From: Opitutaceae bacterium
GTDB lineage: Bacteria > Verrucomicrobiota > Verrucomicrobiia > Opitutales > Opitutaceae
Direction: 5' to 3'
Assembly (NCBI GenBank): GCA_014376585.1
Contig: JACMRG010000303.1
Span: 1 to 60,887 of the forward strand
Length of the DNA stretch: 60,887 bases
Each line of letters starts with the position of its first letter. Position 1 is the stretch's first letter. This document shows, piece after piece, positions 7,661-16,564 of this stretch. A model generated the notes under the pieces. That model was not told where the DNA came from, searched no databases, and was given only the letters and a program-made list of their open reading frames with translations. Position numbers and translations under genes: made by a program.

Positions 7661-9061
7661 ATGGCTGACGAATCCCCCAAATTTAACCGCCGATCAGACC
7701 GAACCGATGCTGCGCCCAGCCCTTTCATCGGCCGGACGGCACCCCATAGTTTAGAGGCGGAGGAATATTTGCTCTCCTGCTGTTTGTTGGATGGAGCGGA
7801 CGTGATCTCGCGTTGTTTGGAGGCCCGCATCCGCCCCGAGTCGTTCTATTTGGCAGCGCATGGGATTGTTTTCGAGCGGCTCTTGGACCTCTATAACCGC
7901 CAAACGCCCGTCGATGTGGCGGTGCTGGCCGAAGATTTAAAGACCATCAAGCAGCTCGATGCGGTTGGTGGTTTTGCGTTTCTCACGCAGATCAGCAGTC
8001 GAATTCCGACGACCGCACAGGCAGGTTATTTTATCGAGAAGGTGCGCGAGTTGCATCTGCTCCGTGAGCTGATTCGTTCCGCGACCGGCGCGGTTGAGGA
8101 GTGCTACGCCTTCACCGGCGGCATTGATGAATTTGTCGACCAAGTGGAGCAGCGCATTTTTAACGTCACACAGAACCGGGTGAGCGAAAGTGCGAAGCCC
8201 ATGCGCGAACCCACCCGTGAGGCCATGAGTGTCATCACGAAGATGATGATGAAGAAGGGCGAGATGACGGGCGTGACCTCGGGATTCAAGGATCTCGACG
8301 CTTTGACCTGGGGCTTCCAGCGCCAGGAAATGATCATCCTCGCGGCTCGTCCCTCGATGGGCAAAACCTCGCTCGCGCTCAACATGGCCGAGGCGGCGGC
8401 GTTGCCGCACAAGGGTGAGCCGGTCGGCGTGTTGATCTTTTCACTCGAAATGAGCGCGGCCCAGCTGGCTTTGCGTATGTTGTGCTCTCGGGCGCGGGTA
8501 AATATGAAGCTGTTGCGCGATGGCTTGCTCTCGAAAAATGGTGATGAACAGGCACGCCTCCTCGCCGCCGCGGACCAGTTTTCCAAGGCCCCCATCTTCA
8601 TCGACGATTCCAGCGCTCTTTCGATCATGCAATTGCGCGCGAAGGCCCGGCGCCTTCATGCGCGTAATCCACTCGGATTCATCGTGGTGGACTACCTCCA
8701 ACTCCTCGCGCCCACAGATTCCAAGATGCCGCGCGAGCAGCAGGTCGCGGAAGCTTCACGCGGCCTAAAATCACTCGCGAAGGAACTCAACCTGCCCGTG
8801 GTTGTATTAAGCCAGCTTAACCGCTCTTCCGAAAAGGAGAACCGCACGCCGAAACTGGCCGATTTGCGCGAATCCGGATCAATCGAGCAAGACGCCGACG
8901 TTGTCCTCATGTTAGCCCGCCCCAAAGACGCAGACGAAAAATTCCAAGTCGCCGCCGACTCCGCCGAGTTAATCGTTGCCAAGCAGCGAAACGGACCGGT
9001 AGGAGAGTTGAAGCTCACGTTCCTAAGAGACATTACCCGCTTTGAAAACTACACTCAGTAA
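7661..9061 (+). CDS. dnaB: Replicative DNA helicase DnaB
   Basis: DnaB is the hexameric helicase that unwinds DNA at the fork. The N-terminal domain begins around residue 20 (PHSLEAEEYLLSCCLLDG). The RecA-like motor has Walker A ARPSMGKTS with Lys at residue 235, the H2 block IFSLEMSAAQLALRM, and Walker B FIVVDYLQLL. DLRESGSIEQDADVVL follows near the end. The frame is open to a TTG at 7649, but the ATG at 7661 is preferred, giving 466 residues. The motor is uninterrupted and carries no intein. It lies after rplI, a common arrangement, and its stop overlaps the presumed bamA start. Confidence 0.95.
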   Translation: MADESPKFNRRSDRTDAAPSPFIGRTAPHSLEAEEYLLSCCLLDGADVISRCLEARIRPESFYLAAHGIVFERLLDLYNRQTPVDVAVLAEDLKTIKQLDAVGGFAFLTQISSRIPTTAQAGYFIEKVRELHLLRELIRSATGAVEECYAFTGGIDEFVDQVEQRIFNVTQNRVSESAKPMREPTREAMSVITKMMMKKGEMTGVTSGFKDLDALTWGFQRQEMIILAARPSMGKTSLALNMAEAAALPHKGEPVGVLIFSLEMSAAQLALRMLCSRARVNMKLLRDGLLSKNGDEQARLLAAADQFSKAPIFIDDSSALSIMQLRAKARRLHARNPLGFIVVDYLQLLAPTDSKMPREQQVAEASRGLKSLAKELNLPVVVLSQLNRSSEKENRTPKLADLRESGSIEQDADVVLMLARPKDADEKFQVAADSAELIVAKQRNGPVGELKLTFLRDITRFENYTQ

Positions 9062-11447
9062 CCCTGCCCGCCGGGTCACCTGCCTCTTCGCCGCCCTTTT
9101 CTGGCTTTTAGCTGCGGATTTAGCCTGTGTCCGTGCGCAATCGGCTGCGCCATCCGTCGTGCCGGCAGGTGCCGCCGAACCTGCGGCTCCGAGCTTCAAG
9201 GTCGGGTCTGTAACCGTAAAATTTGTCGGCACCGCCAACGTCGACGAACAAGTTGTTCGGGCCAATATGCAGGTGCGCGACGGCGGCGATCTCGATGATA
9301 CTATGCTGGATCGCGATATCCGCTCTCTCTACAAAACGGGCCTGTTTGAGTTCATCGAAATCAAGCGGGAAGCCGTCGACGGCAAAACCTTCAATCTCGT
9401 GGTTGAAGTCACGGCGAAATTCCGCGTCCTAGCCATTCGCTACGAGGGTAACAAGAAAGTGAAAGGCACGCGCTTGGAAAAAGAGATCAAAACCAAGCCC
9501 AACACCGCGCTTGACGAGCGTCAGGTGAAGGAAGACTCCGAAAAAATCCGCGAATATTATCAGAAATCAGGCTACAATCAGGTCTCGGTGACCTATGCGG
9601 TGGAACGTGATCGCGCATCCGGTTTCGGCACGGTGATTTTCAAGATCAAGGAAGGTAACAAGGTCAAAATCGCGGCCATCCAATTTATCGGCAATCAACA
9701 CGTGAAGTCAAAGGCGTTGGGCGGCGGCACGTTCACTTCCGGTGTGATGGAGACGAAAAAATGGTGGATTTTTTCTTGGCTGACCGGTTCGGGTCGTTTC
9801 AAGGATGACGAGTTCGACGACGATTTGGAAAAGCTCCGCGATTATTACCGCGAACATGGCTACCTCGACGTGGAAATCCTCCAAGAGAATGTCATCTTCG
9901 CCTATCCCTCTCCCGAGAAACTCGTTCTCACCATCAATATCTCCGAAGGCCGGCAATACCGCCTTGGCGATATCGCCTTCAAAGGTAACAAACTCTTCAC
10001 CTCGTCTCTATTGAAACGTGTTGCCCGCCAGAAAAGCGGAGTCGTTTTTGTGCCCTCCAAGCTCGATAAGGATGTTGAGCGTTTGGAAGATTTCTATGGC
10101 AAGGACGGCTACTTGGACACGCGGGTAAGGCTCGTGCGCAAGCCCAACGTCAACACCGGTAATATCGACGTCGAATATACCATTCAGGAGAGCGAGAAAT
10201 TTAATGTGGAATCGATCGTCATCGAGGGTAATTCCAAAACCAAGAGCACCGTGATCGTGCGTGAGCTCGTTCTGGGGCCGGGCGATGTTTTCAGCACGGT
10301 TCTGATGAAGATCAGCAAGCTGCGCCTCGAAAATACCCGTTTCTTCGAGGACGTTAACGTCACCCCGCAGGAGACAAATATTCCCGGCCGTCGCAACATG
10401 CGCATCGCCCTCAAAGAAGGCCGCACGGGCAATCTCACCTTCGGCGCCGGTTTTAGCTCGCTCGAACGAGCCACGATCTTCGCCGAAGTCTCCCAGTCTA
10501 ATTTCGACATCTTCAACCGCCGTTCGCTCTTCCAAGGTGACGGTCAAAAATTCCGTCTCCGTATGCAGCTCGGGAGTCGGTCGAGCGAAGTGGTGCTTTC
10601 CTTCGAGGAGCCTTGGTTGTTCCAGAAACAGCTCGCCCTCGGGTTCAGCATCTTCCGCACGAGTTCCGACTACAACAGTTCTTACTACAGCCAGATTGAG
10701 ACCGGTGGCGAAGTTTACCTCCGCAAACGTCTTTTTGAACTGGTTGAAGGTAAGCTTTCCTACACCTACCAGATCATCGATATCAAAGACGTATCAAGCA
10801 GTGCATCGAGCTACATTCGTGCCTTGGAAGGCAGCAATACGGTGTCCAAGGTCGGCTTCCAATTATTGCGCGATACCCGTGATAAGATCATCAACACCAC
10901 TTCGGGGAATCGTGTTGAAATCAACACCGACTTAGCGGGTGGTCCGTTTGGCGGCAGTGATAATTTCTATCGCTTCGAATTCCGCGGCTCGCAGTTCTTC
11001 CCGCTTTTCGAGACGCAGGCTCAGGTGCTTTCGCTTATCGCACGTGCCGGTGTTGTCCAGAATTTCGGCAGCACCAAGCGACTGCCCTACTACGATGCAT
11101 TCTACCTCGGCGGACCTTACACGCTCCGTGGGTATGAGTATCGGGAAGTCGGTCCCCGTGATGATTTCGGTGAGCCCATCGGCGGTAAATCTTATGGTTT
11201 TTTCAGTGCCGAATACTCGATCGACATTGTGAGCCCCATTCGTTTTGCAATCTTCTACGACGCGGGCTTCGTCAACAAAGGTGCCTACGATTTCAATCCC
11301 GTCGCCTACAACGATAATTTCGGTTTTGGCCTTCGCCTGTTTGTTGCCGGTGCGCCTCTGAGTCTCGATTTCGGCATCCCAATCACGGGCAACACGCTTA
11401 ATAAGAAGGGCAATCAGTTTAATTTTTCCTTTGGCACCCGCTTCTGA
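9042..11447 (+). CDS. bamA: Outer membrane protein assembly factor BamA
   Basis: BamA inserts beta-barrel proteins into the outer membrane. A signal peptide covers about residues 1-33 (hydrophobic CLFAALFWLLAADLA, cleavage near VRAQ). Several POTRA repeats follow from residue 45 to about 430, each with a GN-x-x-x-K turn (YEGNKKVKG, FIGNQHVKS, FKGNKLFTS, IEGNSKTKS). The C-terminal 16-stranded barrel includes the conserved LRGYEYREVGPRD lid-lock loop and ends in the aromatic FSFGTRF. The start is a TTG at 9042, inside the end of dnaB; no ATG fits the signal peptide better. Total 801 residues. It heads a bamA-skp-lpxD envelope group. Confidence 0.95.
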   Translation: MKTTLSNPARRVTCLFAALFWLLAADLACVRAQSAAPSVVPAGAAEPAAPSFKVGSVTVKFVGTANVDEQVVRANMQVRDGGDLDDTMLDRDIRSLYKTGLFEFIEIKREAVDGKTFNLVVEVTAKFRVLAIRYEGNKKVKGTRLEKEIKTKPNTALDERQVKEDSEKIREYYQKSGYNQVSVTYAVERDRASGFGTVIFKIKEGNKVKIAAIQFIGNQHVKSKALGGGTFTSGVMETKKWWIFSWLTGSGRFKDDEFDDDLEKLRDYYREHGYLDVEILQENVIFAYPSPEKLVLTINISEGRQYRLGDIAFKGNKLFTSSLLKRVARQKSGVVFVPSKLDKDVERLEDFYGKDGYLDTRVRLVRKPNVNTGNIDVEYTIQESEKFNVESIVIEGNSKTKSTVIVRELVLGPGDVFSTVLMKISKLRLENTRFFEDVNVTPQETNIPGRRNMRIALKEGRTGNLTFGAGFSSLERATIFAEVSQSNFDIFNRRSLFQGDGQKFRLRMQLGSRSSEVVLSFEEPWLFQKQLALGFSIFRTSSDYNSSYYSQIETGGEVYLRKRLFELVEGKLSYTYQIIDIKDVSSSASSYIRALEGSNTVSKVGFQLLRDTRDKIINTTSGNRVEINTDLAGGPFGGSDNFYRFEFRGSQFFPLFETQAQVLSLIARAGVVQNFGSTKRLPYYDAFYLGGPYTLRGYEYREVGPRDDFGEPIGGKSYGFFSAEYSIDIVSPIRFAIFYDAGFVNKGAYDFNPVAYNDNFGFGLRLFVAGAPLSLDFGIPITGNTLNKKGNQFNFSFGTRF

Positions 11448-11487
11448 TTTTGCTCTCGTCTCCGTTTAATTCTCTAAAAACCACCTC

Positions 11488-12153
11488 ATGAAAAAATCTA
11501 TCCATTCCCTCTCGATGTTTGCGGCGCTGGCCCTCTCGGCCCTCGTTGCCCAAGCCCAGCCAGCTCCCAAGCTGCTCGTCGTCGATATGGCCAAGCTTTA
11601 CGATTCTCACTACAAAACCGAGGAGCAAAACGGCAAGCTCCGCGCCGACGAACAAAAAGCCCAGGAAGAAATCGAGAAGATGAACAAGGACGGCAACGCG
11701 CTCGTCGATGAGTATAAGGGGCTGTCGGATCAGTCCAACAATCCCGCCCTGACGGCTGATGCGAAAACCAAGTCGCAAAACGAAGCCCAGCGGAAGCTTG
11801 AGGAGATTCAGAAAAAGAAAAACGAGATCAGCACCTTCGCTCAGAACACCCAACGCTCGCTCCAGCAGCGTCTGCAGACCTTCCGTAGCCTGATGTTGGA
11901 AGAGATCAGCAAAATCGCCACCGACGTCGCCAAGCGCAAAGGTTCCACGCTGCTGCTCGACAAAGCTGGGCCCACGCTCATCGGCGTTTCCAACGTGATC
12001 TACGCTGATCCCGCTTACGACATCACCGACGAGGTGATGAAAGAAATTAACAAGGACCGTCCGGCCGCTTCCGCTGCTCCAGCCCCGGTCGCCACCCCGG
12101 CCTCCGCTGACTCGCCGAAGATCACGGTGCCCGGCGTTTCGCCGAAGAAGTAA
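11488..12153 (+). CDS. Periplasmic chaperone, OmpH/Skp family
   Basis: Skp-type chaperones hold unfolded outer-membrane proteins in the periplasm. A clear signal peptide spans residues 1-23 (MKKSIHSLSMF…LVAQAQ). The short LLVVDMAKLYDSHYKT strand is followed by a long charged coiled coil from about residue 35 to 125, the Skp tentacle. The family's C-terminal strand region is ATDVAKRKGSTLLLDKAGP. The last 35 residues are a Pro/Ala-rich tail. It sits between bamA and lpxD, the classic order in Gram-negative bacteria, with a terminator straight after it. Confidence 0.9.
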   Translation: MKKSIHSLSMFAALALSALVAQAQPAPKLLVVDMAKLYDSHYKTEEQNGKLRADEQKAQEEIEKMNKDGNALVDEYKGLSDQSNNPALTADAKTKSQNEAQRKLEEIQKKKNEISTFAQNTQRSLQQRLQTFRSLMLEEISKIATDVAKRKGSTLLLDKAGPTLIGVSNVIYADPAYDITDEVMKEINKDRPAASAAPAPVATPASADSPKITVPGVSPKK

Positions 12154-12179
12154 TTTTTCGCGTTCGCGAACTCCCCTTG

Positions 12180-12206
12180 GCCCCGCCGATTCGGCGGGGC
12201 TTTTTT
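12180..12206 (+). terminator. Rho-independent terminator after the Skp gene
   Basis: CCCCGCCG pairs perfectly with CGGCGGGG around a three-base ATT loop, with a further closing G-C pair. Six T follow directly. It separates bamA-skp from lpxD, so lpxD probably has its own promoter or depends on readthrough. Confidence 0.93.
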
Positions 12207-12293
12207 GTATCGGCGCATTCAACGGGCGATTAAAACCAAATCGGACTCAGCTCAGGATTGCCCGGTCAATGGATTCAATCACGCTTCACGCTC

Positions 12294-13352
12294 ATGCAGG
12301 TCGCATTTTCCCCCGCGGAAATCTTTTCAATCGTCAAAGCGGTTCGCCAACAGGGCGACACCTCTGAAACGGTTCGCGGGATCGCTGCGCTAGGTGCCGC
12401 AGCGCCCGGAGATCTCTCGTTTTTAGGTAATTCAAAATACAAGACCGATGTGGCGAAGACGCGCGCGTCTCTGGTCCTCGTGCCATTCGATTATACCGGT
12501 GACCCGCAGTCCAATCAGCTTTTCGTGTTTGTTGAAAATCCGTCGGTAGCGCTCGCCCGTCTTTGCGCGCGCATCGAGCAGACACTATGGCCGCGGCCGA
12601 TTGCGGGCGTGCATCCTTCGGCTTGTGTCGCCCCGGGCGTGGTCGTGCCTCCGACCGCGACCGTTGGTCCTTTATGTGTGGTGGAGGGCGATGCGCGCAT
12701 CGGTGAACGGGCTCATTTGCAGGCTCAGGTCTTTATCGGCCGAGGCGCGATTGTGGGCGACGATTGTTGGCTGATGCCCGGTTGTATGGTGGCCGCCGAG
12801 TGCGTGCTAGGTGATCGCGTGCGCCTGCAACCCGGTGTAGTCGTCGGCTCTGATGGTTTCGGCTATGAGTTCATCAACGGCCGGCATGAGAAGGTTCCCC
12901 AGATTGGGACTGTAGTGATCGGCAATGACGTCGAGATTGGAGCCAACACCACGCTTGATCGCGCTCGTTTCAGCCGCACCGAAGTGGGGGAGGGCACGAA
13001 AATCGATAATCTCGTCCAAGTCGGGCATAATGTTTCGGTGGGGCAACACTGTCTGATTTGTGCTCAAGCCGGCATATCCGGCAGCACCACCATCGAAGAT
13101 AATGTGATCATTGGCGGTCAAGCCGGCTTGGCGGGTCATCTGACGGTGGGTCGCGGCGCCAAGATCGATGGCCAGAGCGGGATCAATGCCGATTTGGCGG
13201 CCGGCAGCTTCGTCAAAGGCACTCCCTGTTTGCCGTATCAACTCGAGCAACGAATAAACATCCTTCGCCGCAAGTTGCCCGATCTTTTCAAACGCGTTGA
13301 TGCCTTGGAGTCACACTTCGGTGCCGGCCATTCAGAAAAGTCTTCCGCCTAG
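12294..13352 (+). CDS. lpxD: UDP-3-O-(3-hydroxyacyl)glucosamine N-acyltransferase
   Basis: LpxD adds the N-linked acyl chain in lipid A synthesis, so the organism should make lipopolysaccharide. The N-terminal uridine-binding domain covers residues 1-95 (GAAAPGDLSFLGN). A left-handed beta helix of hexapeptide repeats follows (VHPSACVAPGVVVPPTATVGP). The catalytic His is likely in LVQVGHNVSVGQHC. A C-terminal helix with INILRRKLPDLFKRVDALE closes the protein. The ATG at 12294 (MQVAFSPAE) is preferred over a TTG at 12258, giving 352 residues. fabZ and lpxA, often next in this operon, are absent. Confidence 0.94.
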   Translation: MQVAFSPAEIFSIVKAVRQQGDTSETVRGIAALGAAAPGDLSFLGNSKYKTDVAKTRASLVLVPFDYTGDPQSNQLFVFVENPSVALARLCARIEQTLWPRPIAGVHPSACVAPGVVVPPTATVGPLCVVEGDARIGERAHLQAQVFIGRGAIVGDDCWLMPGCMVAAECVLGDRVRLQPGVVVGSDGFGYEFINGRHEKVPQIGTVVIGNDVEIGANTTLDRARFSRTEVGEGTKIDNLVQVGHNVSVGQHCLICAQAGISGSTTIEDNVIIGGQAGLAGHLTVGRGAKIDGQSGINADLAAGSFVKGTPCLPYQLEQRINILRRKLPDLFKRVDALESHFGAGHSEKSSA

Positions 13353-13379
13353 CCACGACCACCGCAAGATTCCACGCAC

Positions 13380-14327
13380 ATGAGCGAATCCCGTCTGAAA
13401 ATTTTCACCGGTAACTCCAATCGGCCTCTTGCCGAGGAAATCTGTCAATCCATCGGCATGCCGCTGGGCGAGGCCACCGTCACCAGTTTTCCGGATGGCG
13501 AGTCCTTTGTTAAGATCAATGAAAACGTCCGAGGTCACGACGTCTACATCATCCAATCGACGTGTCCGCCGACCAACCATCATCTGATGGAATTACTGAT
13601 CATGATCGATGCGGCCCGCCGCGCCTCGGCGCAGCGGATCACAGCCGTGTTGCCGTTTTACGGCTACGCCCGCCAAGATCGTAAAGATCAACCGCGCGTG
13701 CCCATCACGGCGAAGCTGGTGGCGAATCTCCTCGTGTCTGCCGGTGCGAATCGCGTGCTCACCATGGATCTGCACAGTCAGCAGATTCAGGGGTTCTTCG
13801 ACATCCCCGTTGATCATCTTTTCGCATCACCCGTTTTCTTCGACTACTTGGCCAAGACGCGCAGCGACAAACTCGTTGTCTGTTCGCCCGATGTCGGTGG
13901 CATGAAAATGGCCTCCGCCTACGCCGATATCCTTGGGGCTGGTCTCGGCCTCGTGGCCAAGAAGCGCACCAATGCGACGACGGTTGAGGCGATCAATGTG
14001 GTGGGTGAAGTCGCTGGATGCGATGTCTTGCTCGTTGATGACATCACGGAAACGGCCGGCACCCTCACCGCCGCGGCCAAAATGCTCCGCGAGCACGGCG
14101 CCCGCAGCGTCCGTGCCGCCGTCAGCCATTGTGTCCTCAACGAAGTGGCCTACGAGCGTCTGCGTGGTGGTCTCATCGACGAACTGATCACCACCAACTC
14201 GGTGCCGATCGTGACCCGCGGATTGCCGATCACCGTGCTCAGTATCGCACCGCTGCTCGGTCAGGCCATCCAGCGGATCAACACGAATTCCAGCGTCACC
14301 AGTCTTTTCCGCATCAAGGGATTCTGA
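13380..14327 (+). CDS. prs: Ribose-phosphate pyrophosphokinase
   Basis: Prs makes PRPP from ribose 5-phosphate and ATP for nucleotide, His and Trp synthesis. The 315-residue protein matches the class I family throughout. It has an ATP site in TGNSNRPLAEEI, the flexible-loop His/Arg in YGYARQDRK, the metal site in MDLHSQQIQGFFDIPVDHL, and the PRPP loop VLLVDDITETAGT. It lies 27 bp after lpxD on the same strand. PyrE, which uses PRPP, is 1.7 kb downstream on the other strand. Confidence 0.96.
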   Translation: MSESRLKIFTGNSNRPLAEEICQSIGMPLGEATVTSFPDGESFVKINENVRGHDVYIIQSTCPPTNHHLMELLIMIDAARRASAQRITAVLPFYGYARQDRKDQPRVPITAKLVANLLVSAGANRVLTMDLHSQQIQGFFDIPVDHLFASPVFFDYLAKTRSDKLVVCSPDVGGMKMASAYADILGAGLGLVAKKRTNATTVEAINVVGEVAGCDVLLVDDITETAGTLTAAAKMLREHGARSVRAAVSHCVLNEVAYERLRGGLIDELITTNSVPIVTRGLPITVLSIAPLLGQAIQRINTNSSVTSLFRIKGF

Positions 14328-14405
14328 TTCGCTGCGGGTCTGAAGTTAAATGTCGGGTTAGCGCGGCGGAACCTTCAGCTTCAGAACTCGGTCGCTCCAT
14401 CTTCC

Positions 14406-15809
14406 ATGAACTCCAAGTTTCTGTCCGTGCTGCTACTTTCCGTTTCCTTGTCGGCCGCCCCCGCGGGCAAAGACGAAGCACCGGCCAAAAAGCCCAACCT
14501 GCGTGTCGATACGTCACCCTTGACCGATGGCAAATCGACGGTGGTCTCCAGCTACGCCGATATGCTCGAACCCGTGCAAAAAACGGTGGTTTCGATCTAT
14601 TCGACCAAGATCGTCAAGCAGCGCGCTGCGAATCCTCTGCTCCGTCAATTCTTCGGTGATGCCGCGCCGGATCAGGAGCGCGATAGCAAGCAAGAGGGGC
14701 TCGGTTCCGGCGTCATCATTTCTGCCGACGGCTATATTCTGACCAACAACCATGTGGTCGAGGGCGCGGACGAATTGAAAATTTCGCTTACGGATGACCG
14801 TGAATTCATCGCTAAAATCATCGGCGCCGATCCGAAGACCGACGTGGCCGTGATCAAAATCGACGCTGACAAACTTCCCTTTATCACGCTGGCCGACAGT
14901 GATAATTTGCGCGTGGGTGACGTCGTTTTCGCGGTGGGTAATCCACTCGGCGTGGGTCAGACGGTGACCATGGGTATTGTATCGGCCAAAGGCCGAAATC
15001 AACTGCGCCTCCTCGAGAATGTCGCCGGCTACGAAAATTTCATTCAGACCGACGCAGCCATCAACATGGGCAACTCAGGCGGCGCTTTGGTGGATGCCAA
15101 GGGTCGGCTTGTCGGCATCAACAGCGCCATCATTTCGCCGTCCCGCGGCAATATCGGCATCGGCTTTGCCATTCCCGTCAATTTTGCCGCCAGCGTGATG
15201 AACAGTCTCGTGGAAACGGGCACCGTGACCCGTGGCTACCTCGGCGTCACCACCGAGACGGTGACGGCCGATGTCGCCGAGCAATTCGGCCTGCCCAAGG
15301 ATGCAAAAGGCGTGGCGATTACCGATGTCACACCGGATGGTCCCGCCGAAAAAGCCGGCCTCCAGCGGACAGATGTGATTTTGGCCATCAACGACAAGCC
15401 CGTCACCACGCTTGAGGGACTGCGTCTCGTCATCGCGCAGATGCTACCCAATTCCAAAGTGAAAATTAAGCTCATGCGGGACTCCACGGAACGCACGCTT
15501 GAAGTTACACTAGGTAGACTCGCCGAGAAACCCAATGAGCTCCTCGTTGGCGTGAATGTCACCAAGCTCACTGAAGAAGTGCGCAAACGCAGTGGGCTCG
15601 AAGCGCGGGTGACGGGATTGCTCATCACTGACATCGAAGAAAATTCCCCATATGGGGATCGCCTTGTTGCCGGCATGGTCGTGATCGAGATCAATCGCAC
15701 TCCCGTCAGCGACTTGGTTGCGGCGAAGCTGGCCTTGGTGCAGGGGCGCAACCTCCTTCTCGTGAATTACCGCGGCGCTTATCGCTTCGTGGCCGTCACG
15801 GTTAAATAA
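14406..15809 (+). CDS. Periplasmic serine protease, HtrA/DegP family
   Basis: HtrA proteases degrade or refold damaged envelope proteins. A signal peptide covers about residues 1-18 (LSVLLLSVSLSAAPA). The trypsin-like domain has its catalytic triad: His116 in TNNHVVEGAD, Asp146 in DPKTDVAVIKI and Ser224 in NMGNSGGALVD. Two PDZ domains follow, starting near residues 275 and 375 (RGYLGVTTETV; LLVGVNVTKL). The length of 467 residues fits a two-PDZ DegP/DegQ type. It lies downstream of prs with a 78 bp gap and converges on pyrE. Confidence 0.93.
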   Translation: MNSKFLSVLLLSVSLSAAPAGKDEAPAKKPNLRVDTSPLTDGKSTVVSSYADMLEPVQKTVVSIYSTKIVKQRAANPLLRQFFGDAAPDQERDSKQEGLGSGVIISADGYILTNNHVVEGADELKISLTDDREFIAKIIGADPKTDVAVIKIDADKLPFITLADSDNLRVGDVVFAVGNPLGVGQTVTMGIVSAKGRNQLRLLENVAGYENFIQTDAAINMGNSGGALVDAKGRLVGINSAIISPSRGNIGIGFAIPVNFAASVMNSLVETGTVTRGYLGVTTETVTADVAEQFGLPKDAKGVAITDVTPDGPAEKAGLQRTDVILAINDKPVTTLEGLRLVIAQMLPNSKVKIKLMRDSTERTLEVTLGRLAEKPNELLVGVNVTKLTEEVRKRSGLEARVTGLLITDIEENSPYGDRLVAGMVVIEINRTPVSDLVAAKLALVQGRNLLLVNYRGAYRFVAVTVK

Positions 15810-15820
15810 TCCACTCGCCG

Positions 15821-15847
15821 TCGAGCCCCGCAGTCGCGGCTGCTCGA
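15821..15847. terminator. Hairpin between the convergent htrA-type and pyrE genes
   Basis: TCGAGC pairs with GCTCGA, and an inner CCGC/GCGG stem closes on an AGTC loop. No T-run follows in either direction, so intrinsic termination is uncertain. Its place just after the protease stop, between convergent genes, favours a terminator. Confidence 0.4.
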
Positions 15848-15988
15848 TTGTTAGTAAAAGCCGACGCCTGCCTGTGGTAGTGTGGCTTTGCCGGTCGCAA
15901 CTTAAAGTGTGGCCTCGTTTGCGCATTTTGCGGCCGATAACGAGTCCGCCCGTGTGTCCCCGTGTGTCCCGAGATACTCCGGCCCCAT

Positions 15989-16564
15989 TCAGCTCCCGGG
16001 TTTCTCGATCGGGATCTTGGCCAAGGCTTCAGGCAGGGCGGCGGCGGCGTAGGTCGGGAAACTCAGCTCGAGCAATGAGATGTCCGGCACCGTGAAACGC
16101 GTGGTGCCCGCGCTACGGTCCACCAACATGGCCACGGCGCTCGTTGCGCCACCGGCCTGTCTAATAATTTCCAAGCACTCCACGGCCCGGCCGCCGCGGG
16201 TGACCACGTCTTCCACCACCAGCACACGCTCGCCCGGCTTCAGCTTGAAACCGCGCCGCAGGACGAGGGCATCGTTCTCTTTCTCGGCAAAAATATAGCG
16301 AACCCCGGCCTGTCGCGCGACTTCTTGGCCGATCACGAGCCCGCCCATCGCCGGAGCCAGCACGGTATCAAAAATGATGCCCGCCGCGCGAATCTTGGCC
16401 AGCAGCAGCTCAGCCAGACGTTCCACCGCATCCATGTGCTGGCAGACTTGCGCGCACTGAAAATAGTGCCCGCTGTGCAGTCCCGAACGGAGGACAAAAT
16501 GCCCGGTAAGCAGCGCGCGCGTTCGGGTGAAAATACTCAGAACTTCATTTTGTTCAGTGGCCAT
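15989..16564 (-). CDS. pyrE: Orotate phosphoribosyltransferase
   Basis: PyrE joins orotate and PRPP to make OMP. The PRPP-binding motif VLVVEDVVTRGGRA is intact near residue 112, the catalytic Lys region reads FAEKENDALVLRRGF, and the N-terminal block is LRSGLHSGHYFQC. At 191 residues it fits the short PyrE type found in many bacteria. It starts with an ATG at 16564 and converges on the protease gene. Confidence 0.93.
   Translation of the reverse strand: MATEQNEVLSIFTRTRALLTGHFVLRSGLHSGHYFQCAQVCQHMDAVERLAELLLAKIRAAGIIFDTVLAPAMGGLVIGQEVARQAGVRYIFAEKENDALVLRRGFKLKPGERVLVVEDVVTRGGRAVECLEIIRQAGGATSAVAMLVDRSAGTTRFTVPDISLLELSFPTYAAAALPEALAKIPIEKPGS

Noticed and set aside
15953-15975. Short tandem GTGTGTCCCC repeat between the protease gene and pyrE
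   Set aside because: Only two copies; too short to be called a functional repeat or array.
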